Assembly: GCA_036563245.1 (NCBI GenBank)
Contig: DATCMU010000037.1
Coordinates: 1 to 64,000, forward strand
Reading direction: 5' to 3'
DNA length: 64,000 bases
Origin: DATCMU01 sp036563245
Lineage (GTDB): Bacteria; Pseudomonadota; Alphaproteobacteria; Rhizobiales; Devosiaceae
Shown piece by piece: positions 36,206 to 44,950 of the stretch (position 1 is its first letter; each line of letters starts with the position of its first letter). A model generated the notes under the pieces. That model did not search any database, had not been told where the DNA came from, and was given only the letters and a program-made list of their open reading frames with translations. Position numbers and translations under genes: made by a program.

Positions 36206-36235
36206 GGGCCGCGAATCCGACAGGATTCGCGGCCC
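36206..36235 (+). repeat. Perfect 13-bp hairpin between oppA and oppB
   Basis: GGGCCGCGAATCC, loop GACA, GGATTCGCGGCCC. No T tract follows, so it is more likely a 3' stabiliser or processing point that raises oppA mRNA over the rest of the operon than a full terminator. Confidence 0.8.
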
Positions 36236-36298
36236 GACCACAACAAGACCCGAGGCTCCGACGGAAGCGGAATCGGGCGAGGCAACAGGTCAGGTGAC

Positions 36299-37222
36299 AT
36301 GCTCAGATATACCTTGCGGCGCGTAATATCCGCGCTGCCGATCGCGTTGATCGCGGTCACGATCTCGTTCTTCATATTGCGGCTTGCGCCAGGCGGCCCG
36401 TTCGACGGCGACCGCGCGCTTCCCCCGCAAGTGCTGGCCAACATCAAGGCCTACTACAATCTCGACAAGCCCATCATCGTGCAATACCTGCTCTATCTGC
36501 AGGGGCTGGTGCATGGGGATCTGGGGCCGTCCATGGCCTTCTACGATTTCAGGGTCAGCCAGCTGCTCGCCATAGGGCTGCCCTTCACGCTCACGCTGGG
36601 CTTCACGGCATTCGTGTTCGCAACCGCCATCGGGCTGGTTGCCGGCATCATCGCGGCGGTGAACCAGAACAAGTGGCCGGACTATGCCCTGGTGCTTGTG
36701 GTGATGCTGGGAGTGGTCGTTCCCAACTTCCTGATGGGCGCGCTGTTCCAGCTGGTGTTCGGCGTCTATCTCAAATGGCTACCGGCCGGAGGGTGGGTGA
36801 ACGGCTCGATACCGCATATCGTGATGCCCGTCATAATCCTCGCCTGGCCGCACGCGGCGCGCATTTCGCGGCTGATGCGCGGATCGATGATCGAAGTGCT
36901 GGGCACCAATTATGTGCGCACGGCAAGGTCCAAGGGGCTGGGGGCACGCCTTGTGCTGTCGCGCCACGCAATCAAGCCGGCGCTGATCCCGGTGGTGTCC
37001 TACCTGGGGCCGGGGCTCTCCTATCTTCTTACGGGCTCGCTGGTGGTCGAGCAGATCTTCGGTCTTCCGGGAATCGGCAAGTACTTCATCACCGCCGCCC
37101 TCAACCGTGACTATGGCCTCGTTCTGGGAACGACCATCGTCTACATGTTCATCATCATCGCGCTCAATCTGGTCGTGGACCTGCTTTATGCGTGGCTCGA
37201 CCCGAAGGTGAGGTACCGCTGA
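36299..37222 (+). CDS. oppB: Oligopeptide ABC transporter permease OppB
   Basis: A 307-residue DppB/OppB-type permease with six hydrophobic segments, the N-terminal MLRYTLRRVISALP and the cytoplasmic loop TNYVRTARSKGL that docks the ATPases. The stop TGA overlaps the oppC ATG (TGATG). Confidence 0.94.
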   Translation: MLRYTLRRVISALPIALIAVTISFFILRLAPGGPFDGDRALPPQVLANIKAYYNLDKPIIVQYLLYLQGLVHGDLGPSMAFYDFRVSQLLAIGLPFTLTLGFTAFVFATAIGLVAGIIAAVNQNKWPDYALVLVVMLGVVVPNFLMGALFQLVFGVYLKWLPAGGWVNGSIPHIVMPVIILAWPHAARISRLMRGSMIEVLGTNYVRTARSKGLGARLVLSRHAIKPALIPVVSYLGPGLSYLLTGSLVVEQIFGLPGIGKYFITAALNRDYGLVLGTTIVYMFIIIALNLVVDLLYAWLDPKVRYR

Positions 37223-38142
37223 TGGCCGGGATTACCCGAAAGGACGCGACGCTGACGGCCTATGCCGAAAAGCTCGCCATGTCGGACGCGCCAAAGGGCC
37301 GTTCGCTCACCCAGGAGGCTATCCGCCGCCTGATCGCCAACCGCGCCGCGCTGGCGTCGATCTTCGTGTTGCTGGCGATTGTCGTCGTGGCGCTGGTTGG
37401 GCCGCACTTCCTGCCCTACACGTTCGACCAGGTGGACTGGAGTTCGATCCGCAAGCCGCCGGACTTCGCCAAGGGACATTTCCTCGGGACCGACCAGAAC
37501 GGTCGGGATCTGCTGGCGCGCACCCTGCAGGGGACACAGGTCTCGCTGCTGGTTGCCCTGGTCGCCACGAGTGTCTCGGTCATCATCGGCGTCGTCTATG
37601 GAGCGGTGTCGGGCTATTTCGGCGGCCGGATCGATGCCCTGATGATGCGTACCGTCGATGTGATGTACGCGCTGCCCTATATCCTGTTCGTCATCATCCT
37701 GATGGTGATGTTCGGGCGCAATTTCGTGCTGCTGTTCGTGGGCATCGGTGCCATCGAGTGGCTGACCATGGCGCGAATCGTGCGCGGGCAGACCCTGAGC
37801 CTGAAGGAACGCGAGTTCATCGAGGCAGCGAGGGCGGGCGGCGCCAAGCCCTGGACGATCATCCTCAGGCACATCGTGCCAAACCTGACCGGGCCAGTGG
37901 TGATCTATGCCACGCTCACCGTGCCCGAAATCATCATCACCGAAAGTTTCCTGAGTTATCTCGGACTAGGCGTGCAGGAACCGATGACGTCGCTGGGCAC
38001 ACTCATTTCGAACGGTGCACCGGTGGCCGAAGTGCTGCCCTGGCTGCTGGTCGCGCCCGCGGCGATACTCGTCACGATGCTGCTGTGCCTGAGCTATCTG
38101 GGCGACGGCCTGCGCGACGCGCTCGATCCGAAGGACCGCTAG
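37222..38142 (+). CDS. oppC: Oligopeptide ABC transporter permease OppC
   Basis: A 306-residue DppC/OppC-type permease with a cytoplasmic N-terminus, a periplasmic loop (GTDQNGRDLLARTLQG) and the docking loop REFIEAARAGGAKPW. ATG 37222 shares its A with the oppB stop. It forms the channel with OppB. Confidence 0.94.
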   Translation: MAGITRKDATLTAYAEKLAMSDAPKGRSLTQEAIRRLIANRAALASIFVLLAIVVVALVGPHFLPYTFDQVDWSSIRKPPDFAKGHFLGTDQNGRDLLARTLQGTQVSLLVALVATSVSVIIGVVYGAVSGYFGGRIDALMMRTVDVMYALPYILFVIILMVMFGRNFVLLFVGIGAIEWLTMARIVRGQTLSLKEREFIEAARAGGAKPWTIILRHIVPNLTGPVVIYATLTVPEIIITESFLSYLGLGVQEPMTSLGTLISNGAPVAEVLPWLLVAPAAILVTMLLCLSYLGDGLRDALDPKDR

Positions 38143-38144
38143 AC

Positions 38145-39131
38145 ATGTCAGACGTACTTGTTGTCGATGACCTCAGCGTCATTTTCGACCTGCCCGACGG
38201 CCAGGTGACCGCGGTCGCGGATCTCAGCTTCACGCTTCGGGAGGGGGAGACGCTTGCCGTGGTCGGCGAGTCCGGCTCGGGCAAGAGCCAGGCTTTTCTT
38301 TCCATCATGGGCCTTCTGGCCAAGAACGGCCGTGCGGACGGCCGCGCGATGATGGGTGATCTCAACCTGGTGGGCATGCGCAAGGACAAGCTCGACCGCT
38401 ATCGCGGCCGGGACATTGCCATGATCTTCCAGGATCCCATGACCTCGCTCAATCCCAGCCTCAGGGTGAAGACCCAACTGGCCGAGGTGCTGGTCAAGCA
38501 CCAGGGATACATGCAGGACCGGGCGGTCAAGGAAGCCATCGAGATGCTTGAACGGGTCGGAATACCCGAGCCGGCCAAGCGCGCGTCGGCCTATCCGCAC
38601 GAGCTTTCGGGCGGAATGCGCCAGCGCGTCATGATCGCCATGGCACTGCTGTGCCGGCCCAAGATCCTGATCGCGGACGAGCCGACGACGGCGCTCGACG
38701 TGACCGTTCAGGCGCAGATGCTCGATCTTTTCAAGAGCCTGACCACCGATTTCGGCACCGCGCTGGTCATGATTACCCACGACCTTGGCGTGGTGGCCGG
38801 GCTCGCGGACCGCATGATGGTGATGTATGCGGGGCGGGCGGTGGAAAAGGGCCCGGTGGACGATCTCTTCTACGACCCCCGGCATCCCTATACTTTCGGC
38901 CTGTTGCATTCCACGCCCCATGTGGAACAGCAGCACCAGCGCCTGCAGCCGATCGAGGGCTTGCCGCCCAGTCTCGAGCACCTGCCCAAGGGGTGCGCCT
39001 TCAATCCGCGTTGCGCATTCCGGACGGAGCGCTGTCTTGAGGAACGGCCGGCTCTGGTCGGCCAGCGGGGTGGGCGTTCGAAGGCCTGTTTCTACGAAGG
39101 CCGCATGGCCTATGAGGAGGTGAGCGCATGA
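38145..39131 (+). CDS. oppD: Oligopeptide ABC transporter ATPase OppD
   Basis: A 328-residue ATPase with Walker A GESGSGKS (about 41-48), signature LSGGMRQRV, Walker B ILIADEPTTALD and His switch ITHDLG. The C-terminal cysteine motif (GCAFNPRCAFRTERC) marks the oligopeptide subfamily that carries a [4Fe-4S] site. It begins 2 nt after oppC and overlaps oppF by ATGA. Confidence 0.95.
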   Translation: MSDVLVVDDLSVIFDLPDGQVTAVADLSFTLREGETLAVVGESGSGKSQAFLSIMGLLAKNGRADGRAMMGDLNLVGMRKDKLDRYRGRDIAMIFQDPMTSLNPSLRVKTQLAEVLVKHQGYMQDRAVKEAIEMLERVGIPEPAKRASAYPHELSGGMRQRVMIAMALLCRPKILIADEPTTALDVTVQAQMLDLFKSLTTDFGTALVMITHDLGVVAGLADRMMVMYAGRAVEKGPVDDLFYDPRHPYTFGLLHSTPHVEQQHQRLQPIEGLPPSLEHLPKGCAFNPRCAFRTERCLEERPALVGQRGGRSKACFYEGRMAYEEVSA

Positions 39132-40129
39132 GCGCGGACACCGAAGTCGCCCTGCTCGAGGTCGAGGGGCTCAAGAAGATCTTTCATATCGGGGGTGGGC
39201 TGTTCAGCCCGCCGCATGTCCTGACGGCGTTGCAGGATGTCTCGTTCAGCGTGAAGCAGGGCGAAACGCTGGGAATCGTCGGGGAATCGGGTTGCGGAAA
39301 GTCCACTCTGGGACGCTGTATCCTGAGGCTTCTGAGTCCGGAGGAGGGGCGCGTGTTGTGGCTCGGTCAGGACCTGACCGAACTGAACAACGAGGGCATG
39401 CGCCAGCGGCGCAAGGAACTGCAGATCATCTTCCAGGATCCGCTTGCCTCGCTCAATCCGCGCATGACCGTGGAGGAAATCATCGCCGATCCGCTTCGGG
39501 CGCTGATGCCCGAACTCAACGCCAAGGAGCGGCGTGAGCGGGTTGTGCGGATGATGGAGGCGGTGGGCCTCTTGCCCGAGATGATCAACCGCTATCCGCA
39601 CGAGTTCTCCGGTGGACAGGCTCAGCGCATCGGTATTGCCCGGGCGCTGATCACCGAACCAAAGCTGATCGTCTGCGACGAACCGGTCTCGGCCCTCGAC
39701 GTGTCGATCCAGGCGCAGATCCTCAATCTGCTCGCCGCACTCAAGGATGAATTCGGCCTCACGCTGGTTTTCATCAGCCACGACCTGTCGGTGGTTCGGC
39801 ACGTGTCGAACCGCGTGCTGGTGCTCTATCTGGGGCGTATGGTGGAACTCGCGCCGGTCAACAACCTCTATGACAAGCCGTTGCATCCCTATACGAGGGC
39901 GCTGCTGACGGCGGTGCCCATTCCGGATCCCAAGAAGGCGCGGGAACGCAATATCGACGCGCTACAGGGGGAGATACCCTCGCCGATCAACCAGCCTTCC
40001 GGATGCACTTTCCGTACGCGTTGTCGCTTCGCCATTGAGAAATGCGCCAAGGAACGGCCGCCGCTCGAAACGCTAGATGACGGGCGCAGGGTGGCTTGCC
40101 ATCGCTGGCAGGAATTGCAGGACAGTTAA
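39128..40129 (+). CDS. oppF: Oligopeptide ABC transporter ATPase OppF
   Basis: The second ATPase, 333 residues, with GESGCGKST, LSP...FSGGQAQRIGIARAL, LIVCDEPVSALD and ISHDLSV, ending with the cysteine motif SGCTFRTRCRFAIEKC. ATG 39128 overlaps the oppD stop. A strong inverted repeat follows as terminator. Confidence 0.95.
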   Translation: MSADTEVALLEVEGLKKIFHIGGGLFSPPHVLTALQDVSFSVKQGETLGIVGESGCGKSTLGRCILRLLSPEEGRVLWLGQDLTELNNEGMRQRRKELQIIFQDPLASLNPRMTVEEIIADPLRALMPELNAKERRERVVRMMEAVGLLPEMINRYPHEFSGGQAQRIGIARALITEPKLIVCDEPVSALDVSIQAQILNLLAALKDEFGLTLVFISHDLSVVRHVSNRVLVLYLGRMVELAPVNNLYDKPLHPYTRALLTAVPIPDPKKARERNIDALQGEIPSPINQPSGCTFRTRCRFAIEKCAKERPPLETLDDGRRVACHRWQELQDS

Positions 40130-40158
40130 CCAGGCGACACCGTTTGCCTGAAGGCATG

Positions 40159-40198
40159 AGTGGGCGGGCCGCCTTGCGGGCCGCCCACTTCCTTCTTC
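40159..40198. terminator. Bidirectional terminator after opp and the response-regulator gene
   Basis: AGTGGGCGG / CCGCCCACT, 9-bp arms with a GC-rich inner stem, followed by TCCTTCTT on the plus strand. It lies between the convergent stops of oppF (40129) and the minus-strand receiver gene (40202). Confidence 0.75.
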
Positions 40199-40201
40199 CA
40201 T

Positions 40202-40720
40202 TCAGTCCGTGCCGGAGCGCCTGGTGGCGGCATTCGCCGAGCCACGCCGCTCGTCTCCCTCGATCTGCAGAGTGCGGCGGCGGCGATCGGGGCCGGCATA
40301 GGCCGGGCCGTCGACGAACGTGCGCGGCTGGGCGAAGGCGGCCAGCAGCCTGTCGCGCAGGACCGCGGCGGAAAGCGGTTTCTTGAGGAACTCGGTCACC
40401 CCCGCGTCTCGCGCGTGAATGATCCGCGACATTTCGGCCTGCCCGGACATCATGATGACGGGTATGTCGCGGTTCGGGCACTCCGCACAGGCGCGCAGCT
40501 GGCGCGTCAGCGCGGTCCCATCATGGGGCGACAGACGATCTTCGACGATCATGGCGTCAACCTGCCGTGACATCAGAGCGGCAAGCGCGACCTTGCTGTC
40601 GTTGGCTTCACGGACATCGGTGATCCCGAAGCCACGCAACATCGCCCGAATGATCGATACCATGTGCGGGCTCGGATCGGCGACCAGAACCCGGATTCTG
40701 TCAAGTTCTATCTTGATCAT
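40202..40720 (-). CDS. Atypical receiver-domain response regulator
   Basis: The 172-residue protein has one receiver (about residues 8-122) and a basic, probably disordered tail (GPDRRRRTLQIEGDERRG). No DNA-binding domain is present. The acidic pocket is reduced (VADPSPHM, only Asp15 instead of two acids). At the phosphoacceptor the sequence reads IVEDRLSPHDG: ungapped alignment puts Glu60 at the site, with Asp61 next to it. The conserved Lys is kept (FLKKPLS). It may signal constitutively or by protein contact. No histidine kinase is nearby. It is divergent from rpmJ. Confidence 0.8.
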   Translation of the reverse strand: MIKIELDRIRVLVADPSPHMVSIIRAMLRGFGITDVREANDSKVALAALMSRQVDAMIVEDRLSPHDGTALTRQLRACAECPNRDIPVIMMSGQAEMSRIIHARDAGVTEFLKKPLSAAVLRDRLLAAFAQPRTFVDGPAYAGPDRRRRTLQIEGDERRGSANAATRRSGTD

Positions 40721-40852
40721 AGCGGTTTCTTGAACACCATCGTTGTTGGGTAATCATGATAGACCGACAAGAGTCATTCATCAGTTAACCTCGGAGGTTT
40801 TATTTGTTGTTCGGATTTGCGCGACTTGCCGCCGAGAGGCGATCCGCGTGCG

Positions 40853-40881
40853 TTGACACGGGCGGGCAATCCTCATATGTT
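40853..40881 (+). promoter_or_regulatory. Sigma-70-type promoter of rpmJ
   Basis: TTGACA (40853-40858), 17-bp spacer, TATGTT (40876-40881), with the rpmJ start about 50 nt downstream of the predicted transcription start. Confidence 0.7.
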
Positions 40882-40938
40882 CCGGCCGAATTCACGCGGG
40901 GGGCCGGCGCCGATCCGCTTGTCACCGAGGTAATCAAC

Positions 40939-41064
40939 ATGAAGATCCGCAACTCGCTCAAGGCCCTGATGGGTCGGCACCGCGATAACAAGATGGTACG
41001 CCGCAAGGGCCGCATCTACATCATCAACAAGACCAACAAGCGCTTCAAGGCCCGCCAGGGCTGA
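40939..41064 (+). CDS. rpmJ: 50S ribosomal protein L36 (Cys-free type)
   Basis: A 41-residue L36, MKIRNSLKALMGRHRDNK at the start and NKTNKRFKARQG at the end. It is of the zinc-free type that lacks the Cys/His ligands, standard in alphaproteobacteria and equivalent to E. coli YkgO. ATG 40939 is the only start matching the family; the frame opens further upstream without similarity. A strong promoter and terminator make it monocistronic. Confidence 0.95.
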   Translation: MKIRNSLKALMGRHRDNKMVRRKGRIYIINKTNKRFKARQG

Positions 41065-41091
41065 ACGGCCAGCGCTGTCGACTGAATGAAG

Positions 41092-41123
41092 AAGGCCCGC
41101 CTCACGGCGGGCCTTTTGCTTTT
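41092..41123 (+). terminator. Rho-independent terminator of rpmJ
   Basis: GGCCCGC / GCGGGCC stem with a 6-nt loop at 41094-41113, then TTTTGCTTTT. It is 28 nt after the rpmJ stop and also lies just beyond the end of the convergent dipeptidase gene. Confidence 0.88.
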
Positions 41124-41143
41124 CTGCGTCCGGGTCTGGCGGG

Positions 41144-42535
41144 CTATTCGGACAGAGCGGCGAGAACGCGCACCCAGGACCGGATGCCCTTGTGGAAGCT
41201 CTCCAGGTCGTATTTCTCGTTGGGGCTGTGGATGGCGTCATCGAGCTGGGCAAAGCCGATCAGCAGCGTGTTCATGCCGAGCAGGCGCTTGATCTCGCCC
41301 ACAACCGGGATCGACCCGCCGGACCCTGTAATCACAGCCTTCTTGCCCCACTCAGCGCTCAGCGCATCCAGGGCCGCCTGGACGTGATGGCCATCCGCAG
41401 GAACCGAGATCGCCGGACCTGCTCCGTGATCCTTGAAGGTCACCGAGCAATCGGGGGGCAACATGGCCCGGACGTGGGCCCGGAAAGCCTCCCTGATCTT
41501 GTGCGGATCCTGATTGCCAACAAGCCTGAACGAAATCTTGGCGCTGGCCCTTGCGGGAATGACGGTCTTGAAGCCGTCTCCCTCATAGCCACCGGAAATT
41601 CCGTTTATCTCGCAGGTGGGGCGCGCCCAGATCTGCTCGAGGGCGGAACGGCCCTGTTCTCCGGCTGGGAAGCGCAGGCCAATCTCGCCGAGAAACTGCG
41701 CGGTATCGAAGCCAAGCGAGTCCCAGTCCCGGGCGACTTCGGCGGGCAGTTCGGGCACGCCATCGTAGAAGCCGGGCAAGGCCACGCCACCATCCGGGCG
41801 ACGCAGACTGGCCACGATCTCGGCAAGAACCTGGATCGGATTGCGGGCAGCATTGCCATACATGCCCGAATGCAGGTCCTTGCTGGCGCAGGTGATTTCG
41901 ATTTCCTCACCCACCAGGCCACGCAGCATGGTGGTGATGGAGGGCGTCTCGGCATCCCACATGTCGGTGTCGCACACGAGCGCGATATCGGCCTTCAACT
42001 CGTCGGCGGCCGATTCGATGAAGCCCGGCAGGTTCTTGCCGCCGGATTCCTCTTCCCCCTCGATCAGCACGCAGACATCGACCGGCAGGCTGCCAGTTGC
42101 CGCCTTGTAGGCTCGGCAGGCCTCGATGAAGGTCATGACCTGGCCCTTGTCGTCGGACGTGCCGCGGCCGAAAAGCCTGGTGCGGCCGTCGACCACCCGG
42201 GTCGTCATCTCAAAGGGATCGGAGTGCCAGAGTTCGAGCGGATCGACCGGCTGCACGTCGTAGTGCCCGTAAAAGAGCACGCGCGGCTTGCCCGAGCCTT
42301 TCTGGTGGCCCACCACCACGGGGTGGCCCGGAGTGGGTCGGGCGGACACTTCGAAGCCGAGCGCCTGCAGATCGGCAACCAGCCAGTCGGCGGCCCTCCG
42401 GCACTCATCCTTGTAGGCGGGATCCGTGGAGATCGAGGGAATGGCGACCAGTTCCGCCAGCCGCGACAGGCTGGCGTCGATCTGTGCATCGACCTGTGCG
42501 AGCACCGCATCAATGCGCGTTGCGGCGTCGGCCAT
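41144..42535 (-). CDS. M20-family dipeptidase (CNDP type)
   Basis: A 463-residue cytosolic zinc metallopeptidase that cleaves dipeptides such as carnosine-like or Xaa-Gly substrates. Metal ligands are seen in YGHYDVQP (His, Asp), GRGTSDDKG, and EGEEESGG (catalytic and binding Glu); the C-terminal His is in LDDAIHSPNEKYD. The dimerisation lid domain lies between. ATG 42535 shares one base with the pyk stop, so both are co-transcribed; GTG 42538 is an alternative. Confidence 0.93.
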   Translation of the reverse strand: MADAATRIDAVLAQVDAQIDASLSRLAELVAIPSISTDPAYKDECRRAADWLVADLQALGFEVSARPTPGHPVVVGHQKGSGKPRVLFYGHYDVQPVDPLELWHSDPFEMTTRVVDGRTRLFGRGTSDDKGQVMTFIEACRAYKAATGSLPVDVCVLIEGEEESGGKNLPGFIESAADELKADIALVCDTDMWDAETPSITTMLRGLVGEEIEITCASKDLHSGMYGNAARNPIQVLAEIVASLRRPDGGVALPGFYDGVPELPAEVARDWDSLGFDTAQFLGEIGLRFPAGEQGRSALEQIWARPTCEINGISGGYEGDGFKTVIPARASAKISFRLVGNQDPHKIREAFRAHVRAMLPPDCSVTFKDHGAGPAISVPADGHHVQAALDALSAEWGKKAVITGSGGSIPVVGEIKRLLGMNTLLIGFAQLDDAIHSPNEKYDLESFHKGIRSWVRVLAALSE

Positions 42536-43971
42536 CACGAGGCTCCCGAACCGTCCTGGCCGACGAAGGCGATCCGCAGCATGTTGGTGGCGCCGGGCGT
42601 TCCCAGCGGCACGCCGGCGGTGATCGCGATCCGGTCACCAGGCCGGGCGAACCCCTCGCGGAAGGCGATGGAGCAGGCGCGGTCCACCATGTCTTCGAGA
42701 TCGACCGCGTCCTCGGTCACCACGCAGTGCAGGCCCCAAACGATCGATAGGCGCCGAGAGGTCGAGGCCTTGGGCGACAGAGCAACGATCGGCTTGGAGG
42801 GGCGCTCGCGGGCGGCACGGATTCCGGTTGAGCCCGACGAGGTGTAGCAAACGATCGCTGCCAGATCGAGCGTATCGGTCACCTGGCGGGTGGCGGCGGA
42901 AATGGCATCCGCGGCGGTTGCCTCGGGCTGCGGCGACTGGGCGCGTATGATCGAGGAATAATTGATGTCGTTTTCAACCGCGACCGCCACCTTGTTCATG
43001 GTGGCGACCGCCTGGACGGGGTATTGCCCCGACGCGCTTTCCGCGGACAGCATGACCGCGTCGGCACCCTCGAACACGGCGATGGACACATCGGAGACCT
43101 CGGCGCGCGTCGGTACGGGCGAATTGATCATGCTCTCAAGCATCTGGGTGGCTACGACCACGGGCTTGCCGAACCGCCTGGCAATGCGGATCATGCGCTT
43201 CTGAAGGCCGGGGACGGTCTCCAGCGGCATCTCCACCCCGAGGTCGCCACGGGCGATCATGAACGCGTCGCACAGCTTGATGATTTCCTCGAGCCGCTCG
43301 ACGGCCTGGGGCTTTTCGATCTTGGCCATCACGCCGGCGCGACCCTGCACGATCTTGCGCACTTCGACGATGTCTTCGGGGCGCTGCACGAAGCTCAGTG
43401 CGATCCAGTCGACATCGGCTTCAAGGGCCTTGGCGAGATCAGCGCGATCCTTTTCGGTCAGTGCGCCGACAGCAAGGAGGGTGTCGGGCAGGCTGACGCC
43501 CTTGCGGTCGGAGAGCTTGCCGCCATGGACAACGACGCATTCCACGTGCTCGGAACTGGTTCTGACCGCGCGCAGCTCGATCTTGCCGTCGTCGAGCAGC
43601 AGCCGGTCACCAACCCCGATTGCCTCGATGATCTCTGGATGGGGCAGGTTGACACGGGTCTTGTTCCCAGGCGCAGTGTCCTTGTCCAGCGTGATCGTGT
43701 CGCCGGTCGCCAGCATCACCGAACCGCTTTCGAACTTGCCGACCCGCAACTTGGGGCCCTGAAGGTCGGCAAGAATGCCCAGGGGATGGGCGACTTCGCG
43801 CTCTACCTTGCGGACGCGGGCAACGAGTTCGGCCAGAAGTTCGTGGCTGGTGTGGCTCATGTTGATGCGGAAGACGTCCGCGCCAGCACGGGCCAGTTCG
43901 GTGATCGTGGCCTCGTCAAGGGAGGCCGGGCCAAGGGTCGCGACGATCTTGACGCGTCTGAAGCGTTTCAT
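42535..43971 (-). CDS. pyk: Pyruvate kinase
   Basis: The final glycolytic enzyme, forming ATP and pyruvate from phosphoenolpyruvate. The 478-residue product has KIVATLGPAS, FRINMSHTSHE, the catalytic loop VMAKIEKPQAVE, MIARGDLGVEMPLE and TRAEVSDVSIAVFEGADAVM cut short here as TRAEVSDVS. It has the standard A, B and C domains. It is the middle gene of a DUF1036-pyk-dipeptidase operon with tiny overlaps on both sides. Confidence 0.96.
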   Translation of the reverse strand: MKRFRRVKIVATLGPASLDEATITELARAGADVFRINMSHTSHELLAELVARVRKVEREVAHPLGILADLQGPKLRVGKFESGSVMLATGDTITLDKDTAPGNKTRVNLPHPEIIEAIGVGDRLLLDDGKIELRAVRTSSEHVECVVVHGGKLSDRKGVSLPDTLLAVGALTEKDRADLAKALEADVDWIALSFVQRPEDIVEVRKIVQGRAGVMAKIEKPQAVERLEEIIKLCDAFMIARGDLGVEMPLETVPGLQKRMIRIARRFGKPVVVATQMLESMINSPVPTRAEVSDVSIAVFEGADAVMLSAESASGQYPVQAVATMNKVAVAVENDINYSSIIRAQSPQPEATAADAISAATRQVTDTLDLAAIVCYTSSGSTGIRAARERPSKPIVALSPKASTSRRLSIVWGLHCVVTEDAVDLEDMVDRACSIAFREGFARPGDRIAITAGVPLGTPGATNMLRIAFVGQDGSGAS

Positions 43972-44483
43972 TGGGTTTCCGGGTTGTTCGTGTCTGGGGA
44001 AGGATCGGAGCCGACATCCGGCGGCGCATCGGTGCCGTTCTCGTCGGGCGTATCGGTTTTCGGGTCGGTCAGTTCCAATGTCCAGTCCGACTTGTTCTGG
44101 GTATCCACTTCGAAGAAGCCCGTGCGTTCATACCCGCGCGCGAGACAATCTTCCACTCCGAAAATGGTGAAGCTCTCGTCGCGCGTGCACATGAACACGG
44201 GGCCATCCCACGCACCACCGCCCACGTCGTCCGCCGCAAAGATGTAATAGAAGCGCGAAGACAGCTCACCCTGATAGACGGTTGCGCACCCGCCAGCGTC
44301 AGCAATCCACCATCCTTCGGACTGCCAGCCACGCTCGGACTTGTATCCGAGCGCCACAGAAACAGGATTGGCAGTCTTGTTGCACACGCGCAGATCGGCG
44401 CGCGCGACGGCGGGCAGGAAAAGGGCGGCCATGAACATGGCCATGCCGACGAGTACGGGGCTGAAGCGGAGTCGGGTCAACAC
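43968..44483 (-). CDS. DUF1036 secreted protein
   Basis: The protein has a signal peptide (about 29 residues, ending AVARA) and a DUF1036 domain beginning DLRVCNKTANPVSVALGYK, with ERGWQSEGWW, QGELSSRFYYIFAAD and paired cysteines (VCN, GGCATV, MCTRD, DCLARG). The tail is an acidic, Pro/Asp/Thr-rich low-complexity stretch. Function is unknown, but the family is often next to pyk in Rhizobiales. The start is uncertain: GTG 44483, TTG 44525 or ATG 44444. It overlaps pyk by ATGA. Confidence 0.82.
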   Translation of the reverse strand: MLTRLRFSPVLVGMAMFMAALFLPAVARADLRVCNKTANPVSVALGYKSERGWQSEGWWIADAGGCATVYQGELSSRFYYIFAADDVGGGAWDGPVFMCTRDESFTIFGVEDCLARGYERTGFFEVDTQNKSDWTLELTDPKTDTPDENGTDAPPDVGSDPSPDTNNPETQ

Positions 44484-44664
44484 TCGGCTGGATCGCGCAT
44501 TTGAAAAGAGGCCCTGTTCTGGCAACGGGGGGGAGCGGTGTCAATTGCCAAGCGCACCCCGAGGCGGAAAATAGGGTGTTGGAATGACGATGAAAGCGCT
44601 TGATCCCGAGCCCCTGCCGCGCTTGAACAGTCTCCCAAGGTTCGAATGTAGCAGGAGTTGTCGA

Positions 44665-44916
44665 ATGGCAGACCATGGCGTGGCGCAGGATCAGTTGCGG
44701 GCCTTCGTGGAGCGGATCGAGCGTCTCGAGGAAGAAAAGAAGGCGATCGCCGACGACATCCGCGAGGTCTATGCCGAGGCCAAGGGCAATGGTTTCGATA
44801 CCAAGGTATTGCGACAGGTCGTGCGGATCCGCAAGCAGGATCGCAACGAGCGCATCGAGCAGGAAGCCATTCTCGATCTCTACATGAGCGCGCTTGGGAT
44901 GCTGCCAGAAGCCTGA
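44665..44916 (+). CDS. gapR: Nucleoid-associated cell-cycle protein GapR (DUF2312)
   Basis: An 83-residue protein of the GapR family, which in Caulobacter binds over-twisted DNA ahead of polymerases and assists topoisomerases, and is essential for the cell cycle. Characteristic are RAFVERIERLEEEKKAIADDIREV and AEAKGNGFDTKVLRQVVRIRKQD (given here as the core AEAKGNGFD and RIRKQD). ATG 44665 follows GCAGGAG; the frame opens earlier at 44584 without family similarity. It diverges from the DUF1036 gene and converges on dxs. Confidence 0.93.
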   Translation: MADHGVAQDQLRAFVERIERLEEEKKAIADDIREVYAEAKGNGFDTKVLRQVVRIRKQDRNERIEQEAILDLYMSALGMLPEA

Positions 44917-44950
44917 GCGGCAGCCTGTCGGGCTTCTTGGCGGAAATGCT

